The notes below the pieces were generated by a model, which had not been told where the DNA came from, searched no databases, and saw nothing but the letters and a program-made list of their open reading frames with translations. DNA of 64,000 nucleotides from Sphingobium sp. 15-1 (GTDB taxonomy: Bacteria > Pseudomonadota > Alphaproteobacteria > Sphingomonadales > Sphingomonadaceae), in contig NZ_JABXJG010000002.1 of NCBI RefSeq assembly GCF_013375535.1, positions 124,001 through 188,000 on the forward strand. The letters run 5' to 3'. Each line of letters starts with the position of its first letter. Within the stretch, counting starts at the first letter, position 1. A program made the position numbers and the translations under genes. This document shows positions 9,340 through 18,207 of this stretch, piece after piece.

Positions 9340-11179
9340 CATGATAGGCTGACATAGTCGGCTCTTTCTGCCTGTCTGCTCCATCTTTCCCAATCGAACG
9401 GTTGGCGGGTGCCCATGGGGCTCCCTCACCGCTATGATAGCTATGGCACATGGCGCAACCGGAGGGTACGTTCGCCTTGGACTTTTCCCCGCCATGGCAG
9501 GTGCGGCAACTGTCGAGGCCGGGCAGCAGCAATTGCTTCGCATCGTGCGATTTGGGCGCGGCGTGGCAGCTTTCGCATTTTTCTGTGCGATGTGCGGCAT
9601 GGTCGAACCAACCGTTCATCATATAGCGCATCGGTTGGTGCACCGGCAGCACTTGCCAGTTGGCGTTGCCGTTGGCGCCCGGAGGGGTGACGGTGTGGCA
9701 GTCATAGCAAGCGCCGCCCTTGGAGAAGACCGTCCGGATGGCGTCGTCGGCGCGGGAGGGGCGGGCTGCGACCGCGCCGAAATAGGCGTGGTAGATCTGC
9801 CCCTGCGCATAGTCGCCGGGCCGCCGCCGGGTCATGCCGCCCAGAGCGATGGGCTGGGCCGGGCCGGTCGAGCGGTAATAGGCGCGCAGGTCCGCGATCA
9901 CCTGATCGGGCTGGCCGTGGCGGAGCGTGCGGACGGTGCCGCCGATCGTCTCGAAGGCGAGGCTGTGGCACATCTGGCAGTCGCGTTCCATGTCCACCGG
10001 CAGGAAGCGCACGCCATCGGCGGTCGGCTTGTGGCAATCCTTGCAGGCGAGGGCGTTGCCAAAGCCAGTTTGCGCTTTCATCGTGCGCGCCATTTTCGCG
10101 ACGCCGCCAGTGGCCGACAGATGGATGTCGTGCGGGAATTTGAGGCCGCTGTCGTCCATCGGCTTGCCGTCGAGCGAGGCGCGGGTGAAGCGGGGGTGCT
10201 GGCCGGGCACCGTCTGGACGAGGGCCGAGAATTGCGGGTGACTGGTGCCGAAATCTCCGGCATTGCCGAGTTTCGTGTCCTTGAGGCGATCCTTCAGCGT
10301 GCCGTGGCAGTCGGTGCAGAAAGCTTGCGGAGCGGGCTGCATCGGGCCTGCGCCCTCATGTTCGCGGTGGCAGTCGACGCAGGCGCCTTCGGGCGGCTTG
10401 CCGAAGGCGCTGGCGACCCCCGCCAGCAATTGGCCGCCCAGGCCCGGTTCGGCGCGGGCCATGGCGATGCGGGTCGCGGGGGCGTGATCGTGCACATCCT
10501 TGTGGCAGGTCTGGCAGGCATTGTCGCGAACCGAGACGAAGGCCTTTTGATGGCAGGTTTCGCAGCGGCCCTCCAGCGCGTGGTGGGCTTGGCTGAGCGG
10601 GCCTGAGGACCAGCTCTTGTCGCCCATGACCGTGTAGATGTTGCGGCTGTCGTTGGTCGGGCGGTTGGCGTAGCTCCAGATGGGCAGGGCAAGGAAGCCG
10701 ATCAGGATCGCCAGAGCCATACCCCATGCCGTCAGACGCTTGCCGGGCAGCAGGCTGCGCAGGGAAAAGACCTTTGTCTCCTCCTTTTCCTCCGAGGCTT
10801 CCGACACGGCGTCGACGCGGCGGATGGAGAGGATGGTCGTGCCGTCCGCTTCTCCGTCACTGGGCCTCGACACGGTGATGCGATGGCCGCCGAAGCGCAG
10901 TTCCGCGCCCTTGGCGGGGTCGATCTCGGCGCGCAGGACGGTGCGACCTTCAAGGTCGAAGCCCAGCGTGCCGGTGGCGCGGACGCGGATGGTGCGCTCG
11001 TCGACCTGCTCGATCCGGGCATGGTCCGGCTCCAGCGCAAGGTCGGGCAAGTGGATGTCGTTTTCCGCCGAGCGGCCCAGCGAAAGCTGCGGCTTGGGCA
11101 GGGTGGCGGCGCGGACGATCTCGCGGCCATCGGCGGTGAGACTGATCTGACGGACTAGAAAGCTCATTGGCGCGCTCAC
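9311..11179 (-). CDS. FHA domain fused to decaheme c-type cytochrome, single-pass membrane protein
   Basis: 622 residues. The N-terminus (about 8-105) is an FHA domain (LSLGRSAENDIHLPDLALEPDHARI). The usual serine of the SxxH loop is replaced, so phosphothreonine binding may be weakened. A single membrane helix follows at about 150-171 (TAWGMALAILIGFLALPIWSY). The periplasmic part has ten CXXCH sites: CETCH (206-210), CQTCH, CVDCH, CTDCH, CKDCH, CQMCH, CYDCH, CESCH, CRTCH and CAMCH. The GTG start overlaps the stop of the cytochrome-b-like gene (GTGA); an ATG at 11167 is an alternative. The C-terminal tail (HVLLRRQEHS) is encoded by a palindromic repeat. Heme attachment and topology are firm; a signalling role for the FHA domain is inference. 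Confidence 0.9.
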   Translation of the reverse strand: MSAPMSFLVRQISLTADGREIVRAATLPKPQLSLGRSAENDIHLPDLALEPDHARIEQVDERTIRVRATGTLGFDLEGRTVLRAEIDPAKGAELRFGGHRITVSRPSDGEADGTTILSIRRVDAVSEASEEKEETKVFSLRSLLPGKRLTAWGMALAILIGFLALPIWSYANRPTNDSRNIYTVMGDKSWSSGPLSQAHHALEGRCETCHQKAFVSVRDNACQTCHKDVHDHAPATRIAMARAEPGLGGQLLAGVASAFGKPPEGACVDCHREHEGAGPMQPAPQAFCTDCHGTLKDRLKDTKLGNAGDFGTSHPQFSALVQTVPGQHPRFTRASLDGKPMDDSGLKFPHDIHLSATGGVAKMARTMKAQTGFGNALACKDCHKPTADGVRFLPVDMERDCQMCHSLAFETIGGTVRTLRHGQPDQVIADLRAYYRSTGPAQPIALGGMTRRRPGDYAQGQIYHAYFGAVAARPSRADDAIRTVFSKGGACYDCHTVTPPGANGNANWQVLPVHQPMRYMMNGWFDHAAHRTEKCESCHAAPKSHDAKQLLLPGLDSCRTCHGGEKSKANVPSGCAMCHSYHSGEGAPWAPANRSIGKDGADRQKEPTMSAYHVLLRRQEHS

Positions 11180-12063
11180 CAGTAGAAGAAGACGCTGACG
11201 ATATGCGCGGTCAGCGCGGCCAGCAGGGCAAAGGTGGCGGGCACATGGACGTAGAGCCAGATTTCCAGCAGCGCCTTGAGCTTGAGGTGCCGTCGCAGGC
11301 GCGCCAGCATCGCCTGCTTGCGTTCCAGCAGGGCGTCGATGCGCTCCAACGGGTGGTTGCTGGAATTTGGCCCGGTGTCGGGCTGGTCGCCAGTCCAGTG
11401 GCGGAGCGCGGCTTGCGCTGTGGCGGTGGCGCAGCGGGGGTAGCCGCCCGACAGGCGGTTGAGCAGGCTGCCGCCGAAGGGGTCCTGTTCCAGCGACTGG
11501 CGGACAAGCGTGGCCTTGTCGTGGGGGAGGGGCTGGGCGGCGTCATGGAGTTGGCGGTCGATGGCGCGCACGGCGTCCAGCATCTGCACCTGCGTCATTT
11601 CGGCGCGGTTGTTGCTGAGCGCGGCGGGCAGGGTGGCGTAGACGGTGATGCCGAACAGGCCGGACAGGATGACCAGCATCATCAGCGCATAGGCCAGCGT
11701 GTGGACGTTCCAGCCAAGCTGGAAGCCGGTGTGCAGCGTGGCGATGACGATCAGGCTGAGGCCGAGATAGACATGGGCGGAAGTCCAGGCCTTCAGCGAC
11801 CAGCGGCCGCGCGTCATGGCGCGCTTGCGCAGGCCCAGCAGGGTCAGCCAGAGGATGAGCAGTACGCCGATCGTGCCCATGGTGTAGCCGTACCAGCTAC
11901 CGCCATTATGGTGCGGCGTGACGTCGACCAGCATATAGCTGGCGATGGCGAGGACGCAGATCAGCGTCGCGATCTTCAGCCAGCGGAAACCGGCATGGCG
12001 CAGGAAGCCGTCATGCAGCACTTCACCCTTGGCGCGCCGGGTGGGGGCGGCTCTCGTCGCCAT
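11176..12063 (-). CDS. Cytochrome-b-like integral membrane protein
   Basis: 295 residues with about five membrane helices: LKIATLICVLAIASYMLV, GTIGVLLILWLTLLGL, SAHVYLGLSLIVIATLHTGF, LAYALMMLVILSGLFGITVY and, at the C-terminus, ATFALLAALTAHIVSVFFYW. Histidines within or next to helices (SAHVYLG, ATLHTGF, NVHTLAY, YVHVP, TAHIV) could ligate b-type hemes, as in cytochrome b561 or NrfD-free quinol oxidation modules. The ATG overlaps the upstream stop (TGATG), and its own stop overlaps the next GTG, so the three genes are translationally coupled. It probably links the cytoplasmic iron-sulfur flavoprotein, or the quinol pool, to the periplasmic hemes. The exact family is not certain. Confidence 0.75.
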   Translation of the reverse strand: MATRAAPTRRAKGEVLHDGFLRHAGFRWLKIATLICVLAIASYMLVDVTPHHNGGSWYGYTMGTIGVLLILWLTLLGLRKRAMTRGRWSLKAWTSAHVYLGLSLIVIATLHTGFQLGWNVHTLAYALMMLVILSGLFGITVYATLPAALSNNRAEMTQVQMLDAVRAIDRQLHDAAQPLPHDKATLVRQSLEQDPFGGSLLNRLSGGYPRCATATAQAALRHWTGDQPDTGPNSSNHPLERIDALLERKQAMLARLRRHLKLKALLEIWLYVHVPATFALLAALTAHIVSVFFYW

Positions 12064-14588
12064 CAGTTCGCCTCCCGATCCAGGCGGGCGACGGTCAGGA
12101 AATCCTCCGGCGCGACGCGGATCGCGGCGCCGGTGGGGCAGGCGCGCACGCAGGCCGGGCCGCCCTCAATGCCGGAACACATGTCGCATTTGATCGCCTT
12201 TTTGGGCTTTTCGACGCCGGGTTCGGCGTTTTTGTAGCGCCATTTCTTCGACGGTTCGCCGGGGCCGGGGCCTTGGCCGAAGAACATCCAGCTCAGCAGG
12301 CTGGGCTTCTTGGGCGGGACGCTGTCCATGCGGATGACGCCATAGGGGCAGTTGCGCTGGCAATTGCCGCAGCCGATGCAGGTTTCGTCGATGAAGACCT
12401 CTCCATCCGGGCCGCGATGGATGGCGTTGGGCGGGCAGTCGGCCATGCAGTGCGGATGCTCGCAATGGCGGCAACTGGTGGGGACGTGCAGATGGGCGTA
12501 GGTGCGGCCCGCTTCCCGGTCGAGGCGGGAGAGACCGTCATGGCTGTCGGCGCAGGCCTTTTCGCAATTGTCGCAGCCGACGCAGAGATGTTCGTCAATC
12601 AGCAGCACGTCGGTCGCTTCGCCAATGCCGTTGTCGACTAGGAATTTCGCGGTTTCCGAATACATGTCGACGACGTTCGAGAAGCTGTCCTTGCGGCTTT
12701 CGATGAAGGCGTTGACGTCCTGGCGGGAGGCCATGTCGCGGCGGGCTCGCTCCAGCAGGGCGGGCTTGGTGGCCATCAGCCGGGCGAAGGCCTCGCCGTT
12801 CAGCTTGATGACTTCGGACTTGACCGTTGCCTTGACCGTAGCGGTGCGCGGGCCGCCTGCGATAAGGGCCATTTCGCCCACATAGCTGCCGGCGGGGAGG
12901 TAGGAGAGGAAGACGTTCTTCCCGCCGATCTTCTTCTCCACGATCATGGAGCCGACGCGGATCACATAGATGTCGTTGCCGAGGTCGCCTTCGGTGATGA
13001 TAGGCTCGCCCGCCTTGACGGTCTGGATTTCCGCCGTGTCGAGCACTTCGGCAAGGTCCGCCGGGGTCAGGCCCGCGCCGAAAAGTTGCAGCAATTGCCG
13101 CTCGGTCGATATGCGGGTGATGGCGCGCTTGGCCGGGGGGTTGGAGGACATGAGCTTCAGCGCCGCGGTGCGCGACACTTCCACCATGATCGAATCCGCG
13201 CCCGCCCGCACCGTGGCGCCGCGGCGGCGACCGGAGATCAGGCCGACCTCCCCGAAGATCGATCCCTGGCCGATGGGGACTTCGAGCGTGGGGCTGACCT
13301 CGACCAGTGCCTGGCCCTGCGCCACGCCGAAGAGGGAGGAGCCGGGGTCGTATTTTTCGAAGATCGTCTCGCCCTTGCGATAGGCGCGTACTTCGCTGTC
13401 GAGCATGAATTCGCGCATCTGGAGGGGGGAGAGGCCCTCCAGGATGGAGACGTTGGAGCGGAGGAACTCCAGCCATTGGTCGACGCTCTTCCTTTCCGGC
13501 AGGGCGGCGAATTTGGCGGCCAATATGGGTTCGTCGGCGGGCTTCAAATCCCTGTTGCCGTTGATGAACTCGACGACGTCATAGCCCTGGTTCATGCAAT
13601 GCTTGATCAGCGGATAGCCCGCCAGCGCGCCGATCACGAAAATGCCGGGCGCGGTGCTTTCGAAGACCGGGGACAGTTTCGGGAAGGCGAGGCGATCGCC
13701 GCTGGTGAATTCGATGCCGCAGCTTTCCACGAAGGCGCGGGGCGGGGCGGAGCCCATGCGCGCGATGATGCGGTCGCATTTCAGCTTCACCTCGCCGTCG
13801 CGGCTGTCGAGCGTGACATATCCCGGCTCGATCTTCGCCGTGGTGGCTTCGGTCATGATGGAGAGGCGGCCAGCCTCCGAAGCGGCCATCAGCGCCTTGA
13901 CGTTCGCGGCCTTGGCGCTGGCGAATTCGGTCGAGCGGTTGAGGATGGTGACGGCATTGCCCTGCGCCTCGTCGGCGGCGAGGCCCAGCGCATTCTCAAT
14001 GCCTGCGTCCCCGGTGCCTACGACGAAAATATGCTCGTCATTATAAGCGGCTGGATCGTCTAGTTGATATTGTACATGAGGAAGGTCAGCGCCGGGCACG
14101 CGCATCAGGTTGGGGTTGCCCTGCGTGCCGATGGCCATGATCACCGCGTCGGCTATGACTTCCCGCCCGTCGCTCAGCGTCAGGCGGTAGGGCGGGGCGA
14201 GGCGCTGGATTTCCTTCGTGTCGGTCGTGCCGTCGCGCTTGCGCTCGACGATCTTCTGGACGCTGCCGGGGATGGGATCGCCGGTGCCGGCGATTGCCTT
14301 CACTTCGGCGTTATAAGCGACGTTGACGCCCTGCTCGGCGGCCTGCGCGTTCCAGCGGTCGAGAATCGATTCGCGCTTCCCAGCCTCGAAATCGCAGTCG
14401 GAACGCAGCACGAGCTGGCTGGGCGTCGCCATCACATGCTTGCCCTTCTGATATTTGAAGATGGTGTCGGACAGATGGTCCGTCTTCTCGATCAGCAGGT
14501 GCGAAAGCCCCAATTGCGCGGCCCGCGCGGCCGCACTCAGCCCCGCCGGCCCCGATCCGACGATCGCGATACGCACGCGGTCAGTCAA
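12063..14588 (-). CDS. Flavoprotein fused to two cNMP-binding domains and a 4x[4Fe-4S] ferredoxin module
   Basis: 841 residues in three parts. Residues 1-345 are a two-dinucleotide-fold flavoprotein (GSGPAG at 11-16; VVGTGDAG at 189-196). Two cyclic-nucleotide-binding domains follow, with phosphate-cassette-like loops GEVGLISGRRRGATV (446-460) and GEMALIAGGPRTATV (571-585). Residues 664-825 form a HybA/DmsB-type ferredoxin with CVGCDNCEKAC, CRHCEHPHCMADC, CIGCGNCQRNC and CDMC...CVRAC. There is no signal peptide, so it is cytoplasmic. The start is TTG at 14588, with GGGGG about 8 bases upstream. It heads the operon with a cytochrome-b-like protein and the FHA-decaheme protein. It likely passes electrons between NAD(P)H or a reduced carrier and the membrane, gated by a nucleotide; the direction of flow is unknown. 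Confidence 0.88.
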   Translation of the reverse strand: MTDRVRIAIVGSGPAGLSAAARAAQLGLSHLLIEKTDHLSDTIFKYQKGKHVMATPSQLVLRSDCDFEAGKRESILDRWNAQAAEQGVNVAYNAEVKAIAGTGDPIPGSVQKIVERKRDGTTDTKEIQRLAPPYRLTLSDGREVIADAVIMAIGTQGNPNLMRVPGADLPHVQYQLDDPAAYNDEHIFVVGTGDAGIENALGLAADEAQGNAVTILNRSTEFASAKAANVKALMAASEAGRLSIMTEATTAKIEPGYVTLDSRDGEVKLKCDRIIARMGSAPPRAFVESCGIEFTSGDRLAFPKLSPVFESTAPGIFVIGALAGYPLIKHCMNQGYDVVEFINGNRDLKPADEPILAAKFAALPERKSVDQWLEFLRSNVSILEGLSPLQMREFMLDSEVRAYRKGETIFEKYDPGSSLFGVAQGQALVEVSPTLEVPIGQGSIFGEVGLISGRRRGATVRAGADSIMVEVSRTAALKLMSSNPPAKRAITRISTERQLLQLFGAGLTPADLAEVLDTAEIQTVKAGEPIITEGDLGNDIYVIRVGSMIVEKKIGGKNVFLSYLPAGSYVGEMALIAGGPRTATVKATVKSEVIKLNGEAFARLMATKPALLERARRDMASRQDVNAFIESRKDSFSNVVDMYSETAKFLVDNGIGEATDVLLIDEHLCVGCDNCEKACADSHDGLSRLDREAGRTYAHLHVPTSCRHCEHPHCMADCPPNAIHRGPDGEVFIDETCIGCGNCQRNCPYGVIRMDSVPPKKPSLLSWMFFGQGPGPGEPSKKWRYKNAEPGVEKPKKAIKCDMCSGIEGGPACVRACPTGAAIRVAPEDFLTVARLDREAN

Positions 14589-14715
14589 TGATTATCCCCC
14601 AAAATACCCCTGTGCTCCGGATGTTACCGGATGCGCGTTACGGGCGGCACTCTATCATTTCCGCAGCGTCACGCTAGAGAGGATCGGCAGGGATTGGCCG
14701 GGGAGTGGAAGAATA

Positions 14716-15651
14716 ATGGGTTGGAGCTGGGGGCGGGTCGTGTTGATGGGCGCGGTCGGCATTGCCGCCGTCTCGATCGGCTATAATATGATGCAGGCAC
14801 CCGACGAGGCGAAGGCGCCCGCCGCCCCCTCGATGCTGACGGCCGATCGGGCGGACGATCCGGAAGCGGTCATTCGCGGACTCCAGGACCGGGTCGGCGC
14901 CAATCCCAACGATGCCGAAGGCTGGCAGAGGCTGGGCTGGGCCTATTTCGAGAGCGGCCGCCATGCCGATGCGGTGCGCGCCTATCGCCATGCGGCGAAG
15001 CTCGTGCCGGGCAATGCGACCTTCTGGTCCTCCCTGGGCGAAGCGGCGGTGATGGCGAGCGAGCACGATCCCATGCCGAGGGAAGCGACGGACGCTTTCG
15101 AAAAGGCGATCTCGCTCGATCCGAAAGAGCCGCGGGCGCGCTATTTCCTGGCGGTGCGCAAGGATCTGGCGAAGGATCATGAAGGCGCGATCCGCGACTG
15201 GCTGGCCTTGCTGGGCGATACGCCGCCCGGCGCGCCGTGGGAGGCCGATCTGCGCCGGACCATCGAGCAGGTGGGAAAGATCAACCGGATCGACGTGGCC
15301 GGGCGGCTGGCGGCGGTGAAGCCGCAAGCGCCGCATCCGCCGATGGGTGGCGGCATGTCGGTGGCGGCGGCGGCGATTCCGGGGCCCAGCCGGGAGCAGA
15401 TGCAGGCGGCGGCGCAACTTCCCAAGGGGCAGCAGGACGCGATGGTCGAGGGGATGGTTTCCGGGCTTGAGGCGAAGCTGAAGGCGAATCCGGGCAATGT
15501 GGACGGCTGGATCATGCTGATGCGCAGCCGGATGACATTGGGCGAGACCGCGAAGGCGGCGGCGGCCTATGCGGCGGCGAAGGCGGCCAATCCGGCGCAG
15601 GCCGGACGGATCAGGGATGAGGCGCGGATTTTGGGCGTGCCGGGGGTTTGA
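14716..15651 (+). CDS. CcmI-like TPR protein of cytochrome c maturation
   Basis: The likely start is the ATG at 14716 (311 aa); a longer open frame upstream overlaps the start of the divergent gene and has no protein-like character. A short N-terminal membrane anchor (VVLMGAVGIAAVSIGYNMM) is followed by tetratricopeptide repeats (AEGWQRLGWAYFESGRHADAVRAYRHA; NATFWSSLGEAAV; EPRARYFLAVRKDLAKDHEGAIRDWLALL). A second TPR-like block sits near the C-terminus (NVDGWIMLMRSRMTLGETAKAAAAY). This matches the periplasmic C-terminal half of CcmI/CcmH, which presents apocytochrome c for heme ligation. It lies next to two decaheme cytochrome genes, which fits. The ccm partners are not in view. Confidence 0.75.
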   Translation: MGWSWGRVVLMGAVGIAAVSIGYNMMQAPDEAKAPAAPSMLTADRADDPEAVIRGLQDRVGANPNDAEGWQRLGWAYFESGRHADAVRAYRHAAKLVPGNATFWSSLGEAAVMASEHDPMPREATDAFEKAISLDPKEPRARYFLAVRKDLAKDHEGAIRDWLALLGDTPPGAPWEADLRRTIEQVGKINRIDVAGRLAAVKPQAPHPPMGGGMSVAAAAIPGPSREQMQAAAQLPKGQQDAMVEGMVSGLEAKLKANPGNVDGWIMLMRSRMTLGETAKAAAAYAAAKAANPAQAGRIRDEARILGVPGV

Positions 15652-15708
15652 GGTTGGACGCTCCGATGCTGCATCGGGGCCTGCATGATCGCTTTGATCA
15701 TTGGCGGC

Positions 15709-15738
15709 GCGCGCATCGAACCATGGCCCGATGCGCGC
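15709..15738. terminator. Hairpin between convergent genes
   Basis: GCGCGCATCG (15709-15718) and CGATGCGCGC (15729-15738) form a perfect 10-bp stem with a 10-base loop, between the stops of the CcmI-like gene and TonB receptor 1. No T-run follows on either side, so it may act as a bidirectional terminator or an RNA 3'-end stabiliser. Confidence 0.5.
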
Positions 15739-15774
15739 ATCTCCAATCCAGTGCGTGATGGCAAAGGCAGGCGG

Positions 15775-18207
15775 TCAGTATTTCCAGCTGACGGATATAC
15801 CCCACTCGACGGGGCGTCCCGCATATTGGACCACCGTGTCGAAATTGCGCAGGCGATTGGTCCAATAATAGGAGTTGGTCACGTTCTTCCCGTAAACCGT
15901 CACGTTCCAGCGATCATTTTCATCTCTCAAACCAGCCCTCAGGTCGAGAATGGCGTACCCCTTGATATAGGCATCGGAGATTTTTTTCGGATCGATCTCA
16001 GGGGAACCATAGCTCTTGGTCTGTGCTGAAAGCGTGCCGCCGACGAAAGCCTCCATCCCATCGTTGATCAGGAAAGCATAGTCGGCCCCCAGTGACCCCT
16101 GCCATTTGGGCGAGAAGGGCAGGGGCACACCGGCATATGAACCATAGACCGGAAGGAGCAGCCCGTTGACCGATTGAGTGCCAGTGACGCCGTTATATTT
16201 CTTGATCTTGGCATCCAGATAGGTGGCCGCGACGCGCAGCGTCAGATTTCGCACCGGCGCGATGGTCGCGTCGATTTCGGCGCCCTTGATGGTCGATTTC
16301 GGAATGCCGACCAGATGGTCGAGCGCCCCGAAGAAGGGATTGACCAACTTGCCGCGCAATTGCTTGTTGCGATAGTCGTAATAGAAGGCCGCGCCGTTCA
16401 CGATGCCCAGTCCGCCAGGCAGCGTAGCCTTGAACCCCGCTTCGTAATCCGTAAGATATTCCTGCCTCACCGGATAATAGGCTTCCCACGAGCCTGCGGA
16501 TGCCGCCGGGAAGGCGCCTGCCTTATATCCCTTCGACACATTGGCGAACAACAGCAGTCCGGGAATGGGCTTATAGTCTATGCCCGCGCTCCAGGAAGTG
16601 TTCTCTTCCCTCAGGACATCGCTGTAGACGCCCGACTGGCAGGTCACCGGATCAATCGCAATCGCACCGCCGGGCGCGATCGGCTGGAAAGTCGTGCCCG
16701 GACAGAATAGAGGGACGTAAGCGTTGGCGAACGCGTTGTTGGCAAAGGCGGCAAAGCCATTGGCGCCCGGTATCTCAGTATAGTTGCGCGCGTCATATTC
16801 GCCATCGATCGCGCTGTGCCGCCCGTCCGTGTAGCGGACGCCGCCTTTCAGCGTCAGATCGTCAACGACTTCCCACTGTAGATTGGCAAAGCCGGCAAGA
16901 TAGCGCTTCTTCTGCTTCGACGTATAGGTGTCGGCGGTGAAACCGATCGTGCAGCAGCCGGTCGACGCTTCGGGATAGACAAGAAGCACCTCCTGGCTGG
17001 ATTCGCTCAGGGCCAAATTCGCGCCGACCACCCAGCGCAAGCGCCCTGGATTCGAGTTGGAAAGGCGGATTTCCTGGGTGAAATCGTGCGTCTGGGCAAC
17101 ATCGGCGGCATTTTCTACGTCAAGAAGCGCAAGACCGGAAAGATTGCTTGTCTTGAACTGATCATAATGAATGTAATTGGTGAGTGAAGTCAGGCTTATG
17201 TCGTCTGCAACCTCATAATTCATCGTCAGGATGGTCTGGAAAAATTTATTGTCCTGCTTCGGGCGATACCGCTGGATCGGTGACCAGTCCGCGGCGCGCC
17301 CGTTGCGCGGCGCCGGGGCATAGAGAAGAATGGGATGGTCAGCCGTAACGCAGCCCGTTGGGCCGCATGCTCCGACCGGAGCCTGAAGATCATCGGGCAG
17401 GATAGGACGCGCAAGTTGAGGGGCTTGCGTGTCCGAACGATCCAGCCAGCCATTGACGTTCAGCGAAACGTCAAGCTTGTCCGTTGGCTTCCAATCGAAC
17501 AGGAGGCGCGCCGCGATCGTGTCCTGCTTGCCCAGGCGGTCATCGCGCGTATAGCTTTTCTGCCATCCGTCGCTGCGGGATGCTTTTATGGCGAACCGCG
17601 CCGCCAGCGTATCGGAAAGCGGCCCGCTGATGAACGCGTCCACGCCCAGGGCGTTGAAACGCCCATAACTTAATGTTGCGCCAGCCGCCAAAGTCTGTGT
17701 CGGCTTCGCTGCAATGAAATTGATCGCCCCTCCCGTTGCGTTGGCGCCGAACAATGTTCCTTGCGGCCCCTTCAACACCTCGACCCGTTCGAGATCGAAG
17801 GCGGTCAAGCTTGTATAAACAGGCAAGGATAGGGGAGCCTGGTCAATATAGACCGCGACGTTGGGCGATGAACTGACAGAACTTTCGAAGAAACCAACGC
17901 CGCGTAGCGTGAATACAGGCGTATTCGTGGGACTTGGCGTAGCTGTCAGCCCAGGAACGATCTTGGTGAGGTCAGTTACATTCTCAACCCTGTTCTGCGC
18001 CAGCGTTTCGGCTCCAAACGCCGCAACGGAGATGCCGACATCCTGAAGTCGTTCTTCCCTCTTTTGCGCGGTCACAATGATTTCACCGGCGGCAGGAGCC
18101 TGCAGTTCGGCCGAGTCCGTGTCGGCAGCGGCGCCCGGTTGAGCGGATTGCGCCCAGGCGGCAACGGAAGTCGTGAGAAAAAAGAAAGCTAAAGATTGCC
18201 TTATCAT
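15775..18207 (-). CDS. TonB-dependent outer-membrane receptor 1
   Basis: 810 residues: signal peptide (SLAFFFLTTSVAAWAQ), plug domain beginning EIIVTAQKREERLQDVGISV, with VEVLKGPQGTLFGANATGGAINF, and a long barrel ending in VSWKY. This is the sphingomonad receptor type usually tied to uptake of aromatic or other organic substrates rather than a known siderophore. It closely resembles receptor 2 (31274) in shared stretches such as STGCC, YTSxQKKRY, AATYLDAKIK and FDTVVQYAGRP. It is divergently transcribed from an SDR gene across a 629-bp AT-rich region that carries the TATCGAATAT motif. Confidence 0.93.
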   Translation of the reverse strand: MIRQSLAFFFLTTSVAAWAQSAQPGAAADTDSAELQAPAAGEIIVTAQKREERLQDVGISVAAFGAETLAQNRVENVTDLTKIVPGLTATPSPTNTPVFTLRGVGFFESSVSSSPNVAVYIDQAPLSLPVYTSLTAFDLERVEVLKGPQGTLFGANATGGAINFIAAKPTQTLAAGATLSYGRFNALGVDAFISGPLSDTLAARFAIKASRSDGWQKSYTRDDRLGKQDTIAARLLFDWKPTDKLDVSLNVNGWLDRSDTQAPQLARPILPDDLQAPVGACGPTGCVTADHPILLYAPAPRNGRAADWSPIQRYRPKQDNKFFQTILTMNYEVADDISLTSLTNYIHYDQFKTSNLSGLALLDVENAADVAQTHDFTQEIRLSNSNPGRLRWVVGANLALSESSQEVLLVYPEASTGCCTIGFTADTYTSKQKKRYLAGFANLQWEVVDDLTLKGGVRYTDGRHSAIDGEYDARNYTEIPGANGFAAFANNAFANAYVPLFCPGTTFQPIAPGGAIAIDPVTCQSGVYSDVLREENTSWSAGIDYKPIPGLLLFANVSKGYKAGAFPAASAGSWEAYYPVRQEYLTDYEAGFKATLPGGLGIVNGAAFYYDYRNKQLRGKLVNPFFGALDHLVGIPKSTIKGAEIDATIAPVRNLTLRVAATYLDAKIKKYNGVTGTQSVNGLLLPVYGSYAGVPLPFSPKWQGSLGADYAFLINDGMEAFVGGTLSAQTKSYGSPEIDPKKISDAYIKGYAILDLRAGLRDENDRWNVTVYGKNVTNSYYWTNRLRNFDTVVQYAGRPVEWGISVSWKY

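Noticed and set aside
8211-9344. 377-codon plus-strand frame opposite the metallophosphoesterase
   Set aside because: The minus strand carries all the metal-binding motifs of a known family; the plus frame has none and includes repeat sequence at both ends.
9434-10606. 390-codon plus-strand frame opposite the FHA-multiheme gene
   Set aside because: The ten CXXCH motifs are on the minus strand; this is a mirror frame with no recognisable fold.
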